DNA of 50,684 nt, taken from positions 1 through 50,684 of the forward strand of contig NZ_KB903675.1 of assembly GCF_000379785.1 (NCBI RefSeq), read 5' to 3'. Position numbers and translations under genes: made by a program. Each line of letters starts with the position of its first letter. The first letter of the stretch is position 1. Source of the stretch: Gallibacterium anatis DSM 16844 = F 149. Its GTDB lineage: Bacteria > Pseudomonadota > Gammaproteobacteria > Enterobacterales > Pasteurellaceae. This document shows, in pieces, positions 1 through 7,729 of this stretch. The notes beneath the pieces were generated by a model. It was not told where the DNA came from. It worked only from the letters and a program-made list of their open reading frames with translations, and searched no databases.

Positions 1-204
1 GTGATATTTAAACTCTGGGGTGTAGGTTCGTTTGGTATGCAGCACGGCTAAGCCCTTTATACCTGAATGTTGATATTGGGCAATCCAACGCCTTAATGTG
101 CGTTTAGACACTGTAAATGTACGACAGGTTAAAGAAAGACTTTCCTCGTGTTGAAAGTAGAAATCTACCACTTGTTGCTTAAATGTTTGGTTATATTTAG
201 TCAT
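1..204 (-). CDS. IS3-family transposase OrfA, partial (N-terminal 68 codons)
   Basis: This open frame starts with ATG at 204 on the minus strand and is still open at the window edge. The visible 68 residues start MTKYNQTFKQQVVDFYF and hold a helix-turn-helix (SLTCRTFTVSKRTLRRW) followed by the GIKGL segment typical of the OrfA (DNA-binding) subunit of IS150-group elements. In this family OrfA is normally joined to the catalytic OrfB by programmed frameshifting; that part is not visible. The ribosome-binding GAGGTG lies inside a hairpin formed by the IS end. The family assignment is by motif; activity cannot be judged from a fragment. Confidence 0.75.
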   Translation of the reverse strand, partial: MTKYNQTFKQQVVDFYFQHEESLSLTCRTFTVSKRTLRRWIAQYQHSGIKGLAVLHTKRTYTPEFKYH

Positions 205-209
205 AAAAA

Positions 210-262
210 ATCTGCACCTCTGTATGTTGTTGGATAATAAGTCCAACTTTTGGGGTGCAGAT
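210..262 (-). promoter_or_regulatory. IS-end hairpin with T-run just before orfA (insulating terminator / RBS sequestration)
   Basis: ATCTGCACCTC at 210-220 pairs with 252-262 (11 pairs, one G-U). A second arm pair, GTTGGA at 229-234 with TCCAAC at 242-247, is nested inside. On the minus strand the stem is followed directly by six T residues and then the orfA ATG, so the structure looks like an intrinsic terminator and also buries the orfA ribosome-binding site. It can only form in RNA that starts outside the IS, such as read-through, which suggests protection against external transcription. The function is inferred. Confidence 0.55.
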
Positions 263-294
263 CATTGCAACTGATGGGCTTATTTTTACAGAGG

Positions 295-990
295 TTAAGA
301 AAAAATCTTCATAACAATTAAAAACAGATCAAATAGCAACGGTGCACACAATGAGGTAATCACTCCGCACAACACTAACGAAATAGAACTGAATGTTCCT
401 GCTTTTTTATCGACATCCATACAGGCGGCTGTTCCCAATGCGTGCGAGGCTGCGCCGATAGATAAACCGATTGCTTCGCTGCGCTTTAATTTTAACAGTT
501 TAACAATACTGTAACCGAATACGGAACCGACCAAGCCGGCAATAATGACTAACACCACCGTAATCGTCGGCACGCCTCCGATAGTATGGGATACTGCCAT
601 TGCTAACGGTGTGGTAATTGATTTAGCAAACAATGTCGCCATTACTTGATTGTTCGCACCGAGCAAAAACGCAATAAATGCCCCACTCAACATCGCAAAT
701 ACGGAAGCAAACGTGGTAATAAATAAAATACTGCGCCACGATTTTTTAATCTGTGGCAACTGTTCGTACAAAGGCAGTGCCAAGGCAACAATAGATGGCG
801 CCAACAGCATATTCAACGGTTTATTACCGGCGATATAACTATGATAAGGAATGTGAAAAATCAATAAAATGGCAACTAATGCACAAACCGTTAAAACGAA
901 CGAGTTGAAAACGATAGATTTTAATTTCTTATTAATGGTTACCGCAATGGCAAACACGACGATGGTTAATACGGAATAGAGATAAATCAT
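295..990 (-). CDS. lrgB: LrgB/CidB-family membrane protein (YohK-like)
   Basis: This is a 231-residue, strongly hydrophobic protein with about seven membrane spans and the conserved LrgB features SITTPLAMAVSHTIGG near residues 123-138 and the SIGAASHALGTA segment near 176-187. LrgB proteins work with LrgA in the inner membrane. The pair was first described as modulators of murein hydrolase export and lysis, and some homologues move small metabolites such as pyruvate or glycolate. It overlaps lrgA by 4 bp, so the two are translationally coupled. Its transcript runs toward the IS at the left edge, with no clear terminator between the stop and the IS end. The substrate in this organism is unknown. 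Confidence 0.9.
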   Translation of the reverse strand: MIYLYSVLTIVVFAIAVTINKKLKSIVFNSFVLTVCALVAILLIFHIPYHSYIAGNKPLNMLLAPSIVALALPLYEQLPQIKKSWRSILFITTFASVFAMLSGAFIAFLLGANNQVMATLFAKSITTPLAMAVSHTIGGVPTITVVLVIIAGLVGSVFGYSIVKLLKLKRSEAIGLSIGAASHALGTAACMDVDKKAGTFSSISLVLCGVITSLCAPLLFDLFLIVMKIFS

Positions 991-1400
991 TTTGTACCTC
1001 TCATTGCCCGTTTTTCCGCTTTTTTTCTCAATCTGGCAAAAGAACGGTATGAATACAGATATTCAGCCAACAAACCGGTCATCACAATGACCAAACAGGT
1101 ACTGACCACTGTCGGGATCAATAATGATACTGCCTGTTCCGTCAATACATCAAAATAATCAATGATGCCAACGCTGAGAGGAATGAAAAGCAGTGCCATA
1201 TAACGAATTAATAATGCACTGCTTGGCAATAGCCACTCTTTTTTAATCAGTTTCAGAACTAAACAGATAAATAACAGTAATAATCCCCAAATACTGGAAG
1301 GGATACCGATCGGAAACAGATAATTGATCGCTTCCCCGAGGTACAGCATTGCATACAGAATTGCAATAGAACGAAATAATTGAAAAATTTTATAAAACAT
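987..1400 (-). CDS. lrgA: LrgA/CidA-family holin-like membrane protein (YohJ-like)
   Basis: This 137-residue protein has four hydrophobic spans and a basic tail (RLRKKAEKRAMRG). It carries the LrgA/CidA signature GIPSSIWGLLLLF near residues 32-44. Proteins of this family are small holin-like inner-membrane partners of LrgB. It is the first gene of a two-gene operon, with a 4-bp overlap with lrgB. A CRP-type palindrome lies at 1447-1462, about 42 bp upstream of a predicted transcription start, so catabolite activation is likely. The same order (lrgAB beside a thermonuclease gene) is known in Haemophilus, which supports vertical inheritance. Confidence 0.9.
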   Translation of the reverse strand: MFYKIFQLFRSIAILYAMLYLGEAINYLFPIGIPSSIWGLLLLFICLVLKLIKKEWLLPSSALLIRYMALLFIPLSVGIIDYFDVLTEQAVSLLIPTVVSTCLVIVMTGLLAEYLYSYRSFARLRKKAEKRAMRGTK

Positions 1401-1418
1401 TTTTAATCGAAATATGCC

Positions 1419-1462
1419 ATAATATGGCTCTATTCTACTCCTATTTTGTGATCTATGTCACA
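1419..1462 (-). promoter_or_regulatory. CRP-type site with -10 element for lrgAB
   Basis: The palindrome TGTGATCTATGTCACA at 1447-1462 matches the CRP consensus TGTGA-N6-TCACA in both half sites. On the minus strand a TATTAT -10-like hexamer lies at 1419-1424, which puts the site centre about 42 bp upstream of the expected lrgA start, the class II activator position. The nuclease gene on the other strand starts only 18 bp beyond the site, so CRP there would more likely repress or have no effect. The site is seen directly; the promoter assignment is inferred. Confidence 0.7.
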
Positions 1463-1479
1463 CTTTAATCAATGAAATT

Positions 1480-2178
1480 ATGATGAAAAAACTATTAATT
1501 ATCTTATTTTTTTCGCTATTTACGTTAAACACTTTTGCTGCTCGAGAAATCAACTGCCAAGTGGTAGCAATTAGTGATGGTGATACTTTTACCTGTTTAC
1601 TAGCCAACAATAAAACGATTAAGGTTCGTCTTGCGCAGGTAGATGCGCCGGAGAAAAAACAGCCTTACGGCGATCGCTCCCGTCAATTACTGTCACAATT
1701 AATTTTTAAAAAACAGGTGCGTTTAAGTTCAAGCGAATATGATCAGTATCATCGTGTGCTTGCAGAAGTATTTGATTCACAAGGAAGAAATATCAATCTT
1801 ATTATGGTGCAACAAGGATTAGCTTGGGCGTATCGCCAATATATGCACGATAAACAATATTTGGCTGCCGAAGCACAAGCCAGACAACAACGCCGTGGCT
1901 TATGGCAAGATGATAACCCAATTTACCCGAGTAATTGGCGCAAACATAGTAAAAACCCCAGTTTAAAGTTAGATAATCCGCCGGCACCTACACTGGATAG
2001 TATCGCTATGCCTAAACATCAAGCAAAAACAGTTACTGCCACTTCACATTGTCAGCAACGCCGTAGCTGTAAAAGTTTCAGTTCTTGTGCACAGGCAACA
2101 GCTTTCTTTAAACAGTGTAATGCAGAGTATCTTGATGGTAACCACGACGGAATTCCTTGTAACTCCTTATGTCGTTAA
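1480..2178 (+). CDS. Secreted staphylococcal-nuclease-like thermonuclease with Excalibur domain
   Basis: The 232-residue product begins with a clear Sec signal peptide (cleavage probably after TFA at residue 20). An SNase domain spans roughly residues 25-145, with SDGDTF (32-37), R50, D55, E58 and R92 in the positions of the catalytic Arg/Asp/Glu set. The C-terminus holds a cysteine-rich Excalibur motif, DGNHDGIPC (219-227), a probable calcium-binding loop also found in extracellular proteins. It probably degrades DNA or RNA outside the cytoplasm, for nutrition or clearance of extracellular DNA. It is divergent from lrgAB and just ahead of csdA. The start is the ATG followed by a second Met; the second could also serve. 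Confidence 0.85.
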   Translation: MMKKLLIILFFSLFTLNTFAAREINCQVVAISDGDTFTCLLANNKTIKVRLAQVDAPEKKQPYGDRSRQLLSQLIFKKQVRLSSSEYDQYHRVLAEVFDSQGRNINLIMVQQGLAWAYRQYMHDKQYLAAEAQARQQRRGLWQDDNPIYPSNWRKHSKNPSLKLDNPPAPTLDSIAMPKHQAKTVTATSHCQQRRSCKSFSSCAQATAFFKQCNAEYLDGNHDGIPCNSLCR

Positions 2179-2186
2179 GGGCAATT

Positions 2187-3392
2187 ATGCAATCTTTCAC
2201 CATTGAACAATTTCGTCACGATTTCCCTTTTTTTCAAGCAGAGAATGCCGCTGTTTACTTAGATTCAGCGGCAACCACATTAAGACCGCAAGCATTGATT
2301 GATACCACAGTCGAATTTTATCGTTCCGCCGGCTCAGTGCATCGCAGTCAATACGATTGGCAACAAACGCAACATTTTGAACAAGCAAGGCAGCTGGCAG
2401 CTGATTTTATCGGCGCAGAAGATCGAGATTGCATCGTCTGGACTTCCGGTACCACACACAGTCTTAATGCCGTTGCTTATGGTTTAGCTCATTTGCTACA
2501 AGCAGGCGATCAAATCATCATTAGTGAAGCGGAGCACCACGCTAATTTCGTGATTTGGCAACAGCTGGCATTGCAGAAACAGTTGCAATTAACGGTATTG
2601 CCATTACAGGCAGATTATAAAATTGATGAAAAGGCGTTAGTGCAAGCATTATCCGCCAATACCAAAATTGTTGCACTGAATTGGGTATCAAATGTTACCG
2701 GCTACAGCCAACCGATTGAACAATTTTGCACACTCATTCGTCAACTGGCAGCGAATGCATTTATTGTTGTTGATGCGGCACAAGCGGTTTTACAACATAA
2801 AATGAATTTGCAAACACTCGATATTGATTTTATTGCTTTTTCCGCACATAAACTGTTCGGACCTACCGGGCTTGGTGTATTAAGTGGGAAAAAAACAGCG
2901 CTCGAACAGTTACGACCTCTCTTCTATGGCGGCAAAATGGTAGAGAGCGTCACACCGCAAAGCAGCACCTTTCAGCCGTTGCCTTATCGTTTAGAGGCTG
3001 GAACGCCTAATATTGCTGCCGTTATTGGCTTTGGTACAGTATTGGCTTGGCTACAACAATACCATCACGCCACATTAGCTCATCACACATTAACCTTAGC
3101 CAATCTGGCTCGTCAGCGTCTGGCGCAATATCCGCATTGTCGTATATTCAGTGCCAACGATGGGCATATTGTCAGTTTTGTGTTTGATAACATTGAAAAT
3201 AGTGATTTATCCACACTGTTAAGCGAACAACAGATCGCTCTGCGTGCCGGTCAACATTGTGCCCAGCCCTATTTGCATTTTCTGCACCAGTATGGCACTT
3301 TGCGCCTCTCTTTTGCACCTTATAATAACCAACAGGATATTGAGCGTTTTTTTGCCGCTTTGGATAATGCGCTTGCTATTTTGGAGGAGTAA
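2187..3392 (+). CDS. csdA: Cysteine desulfurase, CsdA/SufS type
   Basis: This class V aminotransferase-fold enzyme transfers sulfur from cysteine as a persulfide. The PLP lysine is K222 in FSAHKLFGP, and the sulfur-carrying cysteine is C358 in RAGQHCAQP, the group II (CsdA/SufS) form. The next gene, csdE, encodes the sulfur acceptor, and the stop and start overlap (TAATG), so they form a pair like E. coli csdA-csdE. An upstream in-frame ATG at 2169 lies inside the nuclease gene. I chose 2187 because TAAGGG stands just before it and the resulting N-terminus MQSFTIEQFRHDFP fits the family. No other suf or isc genes are in the window, so the CsdA name rests on context. Confidence 0.9.
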   Translation: MQSFTIEQFRHDFPFFQAENAAVYLDSAATTLRPQALIDTTVEFYRSAGSVHRSQYDWQQTQHFEQARQLAADFIGAEDRDCIVWTSGTTHSLNAVAYGLAHLLQAGDQIIISEAEHHANFVIWQQLALQKQLQLTVLPLQADYKIDEKALVQALSANTKIVALNWVSNVTGYSQPIEQFCTLIRQLAANAFIVVDAAQAVLQHKMNLQTLDIDFIAFSAHKLFGPTGLGVLSGKKTALEQLRPLFYGGKMVESVTPQSSTFQPLPYRLEAGTPNIAAVIGFGTVLAWLQQYHHATLAHHTLTLANLARQRLAQYPHCRIFSANDGHIVSFVFDNIENSDLSTLLSEQQIALRAGQHCAQPYLHFLHQYGTLRLSFAPYNNQQDIERFFAALDNALAILEE

Positions 3393-3766
3393 TGACATTT
3401 ACTGAAATTCAACAACTTTTTGCACAAGCTCAAACTTGGGAACAACGTTATCGACACTTAATTTTGCTGGCGAAACAGTTAGAAAAACCTGATGATGAAA
3501 CTCTCGCCAACACACCGCTGATTGAAGGCTGTGAAAGCCGATTGTGGTTTAAACTTGATGGTGATCGCTGTATCGCCTACAGTGATGCCCGTATTTTAAA
3601 CGGTATTTTATTCATCATTAAAACTGTTCTTTCGGAAACGCCGACAACACAACGTTCCAGCTTGCAAATCACACCGTTATTGCAGCAACTCAAAATTGAT
3701 CAGCGTTTAAGCGAAACTCGACTAAACGGTCTAAAAAAGATTGAACAGCTAATCCAAAACGCATAA
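3392..3766 (+). CDS. csdE: SufE/CsdE-family sulfur acceptor
   Basis: This 124-residue protein belongs to the SufE family. It has the acceptor cysteine C47 in LIEGCESRLW and the compact alpha-beta arrangement expected. It takes sulfane sulfur from the desulfurase encoded just upstream, stimulates its turnover and passes sulfur to iron-sulfur cluster or tRNA-modification pathways. The start codon overlaps the csdA stop by one base, which implies coupled translation. The thrS terminator lies about 75 bp downstream between the convergent genes. Calling it CsdE rather than SufE rests on the neighbouring csdA-like gene and the absence of sufBCD. Confidence 0.88.
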   Translation: MTFTEIQQLFAQAQTWEQRYRHLILLAKQLEKPDDETLANTPLIEGCESRLWFKLDGDRCIAYSDARILNGILFIIKTVLSETPTTQRSSLQITPLLQQLKIDQRLSETRLNGLKKIEQLIQNA

Positions 3767-3837
3767 TTTATAGATTGGCATAAAGTGCAAAAAGACCAAC
3801 TATTTTGTCCTATATGCCCTTTTGTCCTATATATCAT

Positions 3838-3864
3838 AAAAAAAGCGACCATTCGGTCGCTTTT
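3838..3864 (-). terminator. Intrinsic terminator of thrS (convergent with csdE)
   Basis: The stem GCGACC (3845-3850) pairs with GGTCGC (3855-3860) across a 4-nt loop, extended by flanking A and T runs. On the minus strand seven T residues follow the stem, 20 bp after the thrS stop. On the plus strand the tail is only four T, so it may also weakly stop csdE transcripts. Confidence 0.85.
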
Positions 3865-3883
3865 CAATTCTCGATCTCTGTGA

Positions 3884-5815
3884 TTACTCTTCACCAAGAA
3901 GTTTTAAATCACGATTTCTTACTTGATTTTTCAAGATCTCAGTAAACTCTTCCACAGTGAAAGTTCCCAAATCCGCACCTTTACGTGTACGAACTGCCAC
4001 TTTGCCTTCGGCAATCTCTTTATCGCCACAGACCAACATATAAGGCACACGTTTTAAGGTGTGTTCACGGATTTTGAAACCAATTTTTTCATTGCGTAAA
4101 TCTGATTTCACGCGTAATCCGGCATCAGATAAGGTTTTAACGACGTTTTGCACATAATCCGCTTGGCCATCGGTAATATTCATTACCACGGCTTGAGTCG
4201 GTGCCAACCACGCTGGGAAGAAACCTGCATACTCTTCGGTAATAATACCGATGAAACGCTCAATTGAACCTAAAATCGCGCGGTGAATCATAACCGGTGT
4301 TTTACGTTCGTTATCTTCCGCCACATAAGAGGCATTTAAACGACCCGGTAACGCGAAGTCTAACTGAACGGTACCGCACTGCCATTCACGACCGATGCTG
4401 TCACGTAAAGCAAATTCCAATTTCGGACCATAGAATGCGCCTTCGCCCGGCTGCACTTCATATTCTAAGCCGTTATGTTCAAGTGCTTTTGCCAAATCCG
4501 CTTCGGCACGATCCCACATTTCATCAGAACCGATACGGTGTTCAGGACGAGTTGACAGTTTGACATAAATATCAGTAAAGCCGAATGTGCTATAAATATC
4601 GTAAACCATCTTGATACAGGAAGTAACTTCGCTTTCAATCTGATTTTCAGTACAGAAAATATGGGCATCATCTTGAGTGAAACCACGCACACGCATTAAG
4701 CCGTGCAAAGAGCCTGACGGTTCATTACGGTGGCAAGAACCGAATTCCGCCATACGCAACGGTAAATCACGATAAGATTTCAAACCTTGGTTAAAAATTT
4801 GCACGTGTCCAGGACAGTTCATCGGTTTGATCGCATACTCACGATTTTCTGATGAAGTAGTGAACATTAAATCACCATAGTTCTGCCAGTGACCGGTTTT
4901 TTCCCAAAGCACACGATCCATCATAAATGGACCTTTAACTTCTTGATAATCATACTGTTTTAATTTTGCGCGAACAAAAGTTTCCAATTCGCGGAAAATT
5001 GTCCAACCATCATTATGCCAGAACACCATTCCCGGCGCTTCTTCCTGCATATGGTATAAATCCAGCGCTTTACCGATTTTACGGTGATCACGTTTTGCCG
5101 CTTCTTCAAGGCGTTTCAAATATTCGGCAAGCTGTTTCTTATCTGCCCAAGCAGTACCATAAATACGTTGCAACATCTTATTATTGCTGTCGCCTCGCCA
5201 ATAGGCCCCCGCCACTTTTTGTAATTTAAAGTGATGACAGAAACGCATATTTGGTACGTGTGGACCACGACACATATCAATATATTCCAAGTGATGATAA
5301 AGTGCCGGTGTCGCGGTTTTTTCAATATTTTCTTCTAAGATTGCCATTTTGTACGGCTCGCCACGTTGTTCGAACACATCGTGTGCTTTTTGCCAAGAGA
5401 CCGGCTCTTTGATCACGTCGTAATTGGTTTTCGCCAATTCCAACATTCTTTTTTCAATTTTCTCTAAATCTTCTGCTGTTAAAGAATGGTCAAGATCAAT
5501 GTCATAATAGAAGCCGTTTTCAATCGTTGGTCCAATCGCCATTTTGGCATTCGGATAGAGTTGTTTTAGCGCGTGGCCTAATAAGTGAGCGCAGGAGTGA
5601 CGAATAATTTCTAAACCGTCTTCATCTTTCGCGGTAATAATTTCAACATTTGCATCTTCGTTGATTAAATCGCAAGCGTCTTTACGCACGCCGTTCACAC
5701 GACCGGCAATACACGCTTTGGCTAGACCGGCACCAATGCTTTGTGCCACTTCAAGCACAGTAACTGGTTGTTCAAATTGACGTTGAGATCCGTCAGGTAA
5801 TGTAATAATTGGCAT
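3884..5815 (-). CDS. thrS: Threonine--tRNA ligase
   Basis: The 643-residue product has the full ThrRS layout: an N-terminal TGS domain (about 1-61), an editing domain with [10 protein letters not shown] near 73-82, a class II catalytic core, and a C-terminal anticodon-binding domain (from about 540). The catalytic zinc cysteine is C334 in MNCPGH; histidine ligands occur in SGSLHGLMR and in [10 protein letters not shown]. Length and numbering match E. coli ThrRS (642). It charges tRNA-Thr and edits mischarged Ser-tRNA. The leader carries an anticodon-arm-like hairpin ending 20 nt upstream of the ATG, so translational autoregulation as in E. coli is likely. It is convergent with csdE. Confidence 0.97.
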   Translation of the reverse strand: MPIITLPDGSQRQFEQPVTVLEVAQSIGAGLAKACIAGRVNGVRKDACDLINEDANVEIITAKDEDGLEIIRHSCAHLLGHALKQLYPNAKMAIGPTIENGFYYDIDLDHSLTAEDLEKIEKRMLELAKTNYDVIKEPVSWQKAHDVFEQRGEPYKMAILEENIEKTATPALYHHLEYIDMCRGPHVPNMRFCHHFKLQKVAGAYWRGDSNNKMLQRIYGTAWADKKQLAEYLKRLEEAAKRDHRKIGKALDLYHMQEEAPGMVFWHNDGWTIFRELETFVRAKLKQYDYQEVKGPFMMDRVLWEKTGHWQNYGDLMFTTSSENREYAIKPMNCPGHVQIFNQGLKSYRDLPLRMAEFGSCHRNEPSGSLHGLMRVRGFTQDDAHIFCTENQIESEVTSCIKMVYDIYSTFGFTDIYVKLSTRPEHRIGSDEMWDRAEADLAKALEHNGLEYEVQPGEGAFYGPKLEFALRDSIGREWQCGTVQLDFALPGRLNASYVAEDNERKTPVMIHRAILGSIERFIGIITEEYAGFFPAWLAPTQAVVMNITDGQADYVQNVVKTLSDAGLRVKSDLRNEKIGFKIREHTLKRVPYMLVCGDKEIAEGKVAVRTRKGADLGTFTVEEFTEILKNQVRNRDLKLLGEE

Positions 5816-5820
5816 AATAA

Positions 5821-5855
5821 AAATCCTTACAGTGGTAACCCATACGAGAGGTTAC
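5821..5855 (-). promoter_or_regulatory. thrS translational operator: tRNA-Thr anticodon-arm mimic next to the ribosome-binding site
   Basis: On the minus strand a hairpin with stem GTAACC/GGTTAC (5855-5850 with 5840-5835) presents the loop TCTCGTATG. Allowing a U-G closing pair leaves the seven-base loop C-U-CGU-A-U, which is a tRNA-Thr anticodon loop with U33, anticodon CGU and A37. The CGU lies at -31 to -29 from the start codon, and the AAGGAT ribosome-binding site (5828-5823) follows the stem at once. E. coli thrS is known to be repressed by its own enzyme through such a mimic. A second small hairpin (5886-5905) lies further upstream, but its loop does not resemble an anticodon loop. Confidence 0.75.
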
Positions 5856-5945
5856 TTGTGTTAATGTTTATTTTCGAACTTTATTGCTATTTCTACTTCA
5901 ATAGCGAAACGAAACACTATTTGATAGCAAAAATTGCAATAAAAT

Positions 5946-5964
5946 ACCCGCAAGTTATTGCGGG
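5946..5964 (-). terminator. Hairpin terminator after folE
   Basis: CCCGCAA and TTGCGGG form a perfect 7-bp stem with a 4-nt loop. On the minus strand it is followed by a T-rich stretch (TATTTTATT). It lies about 50 bp downstream of the folE stop and upstream of the thrS leader, so it most likely separates the two genes. The T tract is interrupted, so termination may be partial. Confidence 0.6.
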
Positions 5965-6011
5965 CGAAAGTATATCACAGCATCAATAGCAATAAAATTT
6001 TAAAATTTAAA

Positions 6012-6668
6012 CTATTTTGATATCAATGACAAAAATTCCTGTTTAGTCGCTCGATCCTGACTGAAAATGCCGCCATAAGCGGAAGTCACAGTAAAACTAT
6101 TTGCATCGCGAACCCCTCGACATTTCACACAAAAGTGAGTTGCTCTAACATACACTGCCACATCATCCGTTTCTAAAATGGTTTGAAATGCGGTTAAAAT
6201 CTGTTCGGTTAATCTTTCCTGAACTTGCGGACGTTGTGCAAAAAAATCGACAACACGATTAATTTTTGATAACCCGATTACCCATTTTTTAGGATAATAA
6301 GCCACCGACACTTTACCTGAAAAAGTTACAAAATGATGTTCACAGGTGCTGGTTAAATTAATATCATTCACCAACACCATTTCGCTGACATTCATTCTGT
6401 TTTCAATCCGAGTAATTTTCGGAAAATTATGGTAATCCAAACCGCTAAAAATTTCGTCCAGATACATTTTCGCCAAACGTTTCGGTGTTTCTTCCAAGCT
6501 GTCATCTCTTAAATCTAAGCCAAGAATCGTCATCACCTCTTTCATATGCTGTTCGATTTTTTGGCGACGTTCATCCTGCGTCCCCACGCGCGGCACCATC
6601 GGTGTTTCCAAACCTTTTGCCGATAAAGCAGCTCTAACTTGTTGAGCTTCCAATGAAATTGTGTTCAT
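6012..6668 (-). CDS. folE: GTP cyclohydrolase 1
   Basis: This 218-residue enzyme converts GTP to 7,8-dihydroneopterin triphosphate, the first step of folate synthesis and of queuosine-type deazapurine synthesis. Family landmarks are all present: [11 protein letters not shown] with the zinc cysteine and catalytic histidine near residues 108-118, the HFCVKCRGV segment with the second zinc cysteine, and SAYGG near the C-terminus. The length fits the E. coli enzyme (222). It is divergent from holD and is followed by a hairpin terminator ahead of the thrS leader. It is a single-gene unit with a T-rich leader and no obvious riboswitch. Confidence 0.96.
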   Translation of the reverse strand: MNTISLEAQQVRAALSAKGLETPMVPRVGTQDERRQKIEQHMKEVMTILGLDLRDDSLEETPKRLAKMYLDEIFSGLDYHNFPKITRIENRMNVSEMVLVNDINLTSTCEHHFVTFSGKVSVAYYPKKWVIGLSKINRVVDFFAQRPQVQERLTEQILTAFQTILETDDVAVYVRATHFCVKCRGVRDANSFTVTSAYGGIFSQDRATKQEFLSLISK

Positions 6669-6851
6669 CTACCTCTCCTTATTATGTAGGCGCTATTTTA
6701 ACAATGACGATACATTTGTGAAAGAGGGATTTAAAATTCACGGAAATAGAGGAAAATGCTATCTCTAAAATTGTGCGGTCTTTATTGCCTTTGATCTGTA
6801 TTTCTAAAACAAAAATGCTATGATTAGCAGCATTAAATTTTGGAGAAAAAA

Positions 6852-7286
6852 ATGATAAACAGACGAGAATTGTTACTGCAAGAAATGGGCATTACCCTTT
6901 GGCAATTAGTACATCCTGAAGTGTTACAGGGTGTAGGTATCATTAATGTACCGGCTAACATTCATACCATTATTCTGTCAGAACAGCACTCAATAACAGC
7001 GTCACAGTTAATCCAAGATTTATTACGTGCGGCAGAAACAACTGCTGATAAAGCCTTAATTATAAACAGTCAACAATTACAACGTTTAGAAAGCGATCAT
7101 CCACTGCTCGTGTTTTGTGTTGAAGATTGTTTACCACAATTTCAAAACTCAGCATTAGCCAAAATTGCCACACAAATCATTTCATTAAATTCAACATTAA
7201 CCTTGTCCGTTCAACAAAAACGCACAATTTGGCAACAAATCCGGCACTTTTTACAAAATGAAAACACAATTTCAAACCATCACTGA
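6852..7286 (+). CDS. holD: DNA polymerase III psi subunit
   Basis: The product (144 residues from this start) begins MINRRELLLQEMGITLWQLVHPEVLQG, the conserved N-terminus with which psi binds chi (HolC), and ends in an alpha-beta core. It links the clamp loader to single-strand binding protein through chi. A TTG codon in frame at 6840 would add four residues, but GGAG at 6842-6845 sits correctly before the ATG at 6852, so I chose that. It overlaps rimI by 29 bp, the order also known in Haemophilus and E. coli. HolD is poorly conserved, so context carries much of the weight. Confidence 0.88.
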   Translation: MINRRELLLQEMGITLWQLVHPEVLQGVGIINVPANIHTIILSEQHSITASQLIQDLLRAAETTADKALIINSQQLQRLESDHPLLVFCVEDCLPQFQNSALAKIATQIISLNSTLTLSVQQKRTIWQQIRHFLQNENTISNHH

Positions 7287-7704
7287 TCACGATTTCACAC
7301 AATTGTTTCAAATCGAACAAGCTGCACACAGCGTGCCTTGGAGCTTAGGCACACTCAAAAATAATCAGGGCGATAATTACCTGAATTTTAAAATTCTTCA
7401 TCAAAACAATATTATCGGATTTTGTATCTGCCAGACGGTTCTTGATGAGGCAACACTGTTTAATATTGCAATTGATCCGCAGTTTCAAGGCAATGGCTTT
7501 GGCAAAGCGCTGTTACAACATTTAATGTGCGAATTAATGGCAAAAGGGATTACAACCTTGTGGCTGGAAGTGAGAGAATCGAATCAAAAAGCAAGAAAAT
7601 TGTATGAAAATCTTGGCTTTAACGAAGTTTCCATCCGGAAAAATTATTATCCAGTCGCCGGCGGTGGGCGTGAAAATGCAGTAATTATGGCGTGTTACTT
7701 ATAG
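7258..7704 (+). CDS. rimI: Ribosomal protein bS18 (S18) alanine N-acetyltransferase
   Basis: This 148-residue GNAT acetyltransferase has the acetyl-CoA loop QFQGNGFG at 75-82, the catalytic-type glutamate E104 in LWLEVRESN and the conserved ARKLYENLGF (112-121). RimI acetylates the N-terminal alanine of ribosomal protein S18. The gene begins inside the end of holD (29-bp overlap) and is probably translated from the holD transcript. A strong inverted repeat overlaps its stop codon and probably ends the transcript ahead of the convergent ribD. Confidence 0.92.
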   Translation: MKTQFQTITDHDFTQLFQIEQAAHSVPWSLGTLKNNQGDNYLNFKILHQNNIIGFCICQTVLDEATLFNIAIDPQFQGNGFGKALLQHLMCELMAKGITTLWLEVRESNQKARKLYENLGFNEVSIRKNYYPVAGGGRENAVIMACYL

Positions 7705-7725
7705 TCCTTATAAACAACACGCCAT
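7687..7725 (+). terminator. Inverted repeat spanning the rimI stop, probable terminator between rimI and ribD
   Basis: ATGGCGTGTT at 7687-7696 and AACACGCCAT at 7716-7725 are perfect reverse complements with a 19-nt spacer that includes the rimI stop. Both strands have T-rich sequence beyond, but no long T run. It lies between convergent rimI and ribD, so a shared terminator is the likely role; the hairpin overlapping a stop codon is slightly unusual. Confidence 0.5.
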
Positions 7726-7729
7726 TTGC

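Larger units (their letters stand above)
1..264 (-). mobile_element. IS3-family (IS150-like) insertion sequence, left end only
   Basis: The first 264 bases are the upstream end of an insertion sequence that continues beyond the left edge. Read on the minus strand, the outer end begins TGATCTGCACCCCAAAAG, then TTGGACT, which resembles the terminal inverted repeats of IS150-group IS3 elements, and is followed by the orfA start codon at 204. The end lies about 30 bp past the lrgB stop codon. The opposite end and any target duplication are outside the window, so the exact boundary is inferred. Confidence 0.75.

Noticed and set aside
2169-2186. Earlier start of csdA
   Set aside because: It would overlap the nuclease gene; TAAGGG before 2187 and the family N-terminus support the later ATG.
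3803-3833. Short direct repeat TTTGTCCTATAT twice between csdE and thrS
   Set aside because: Two 12-bp copies without further structure; too little to name a function.
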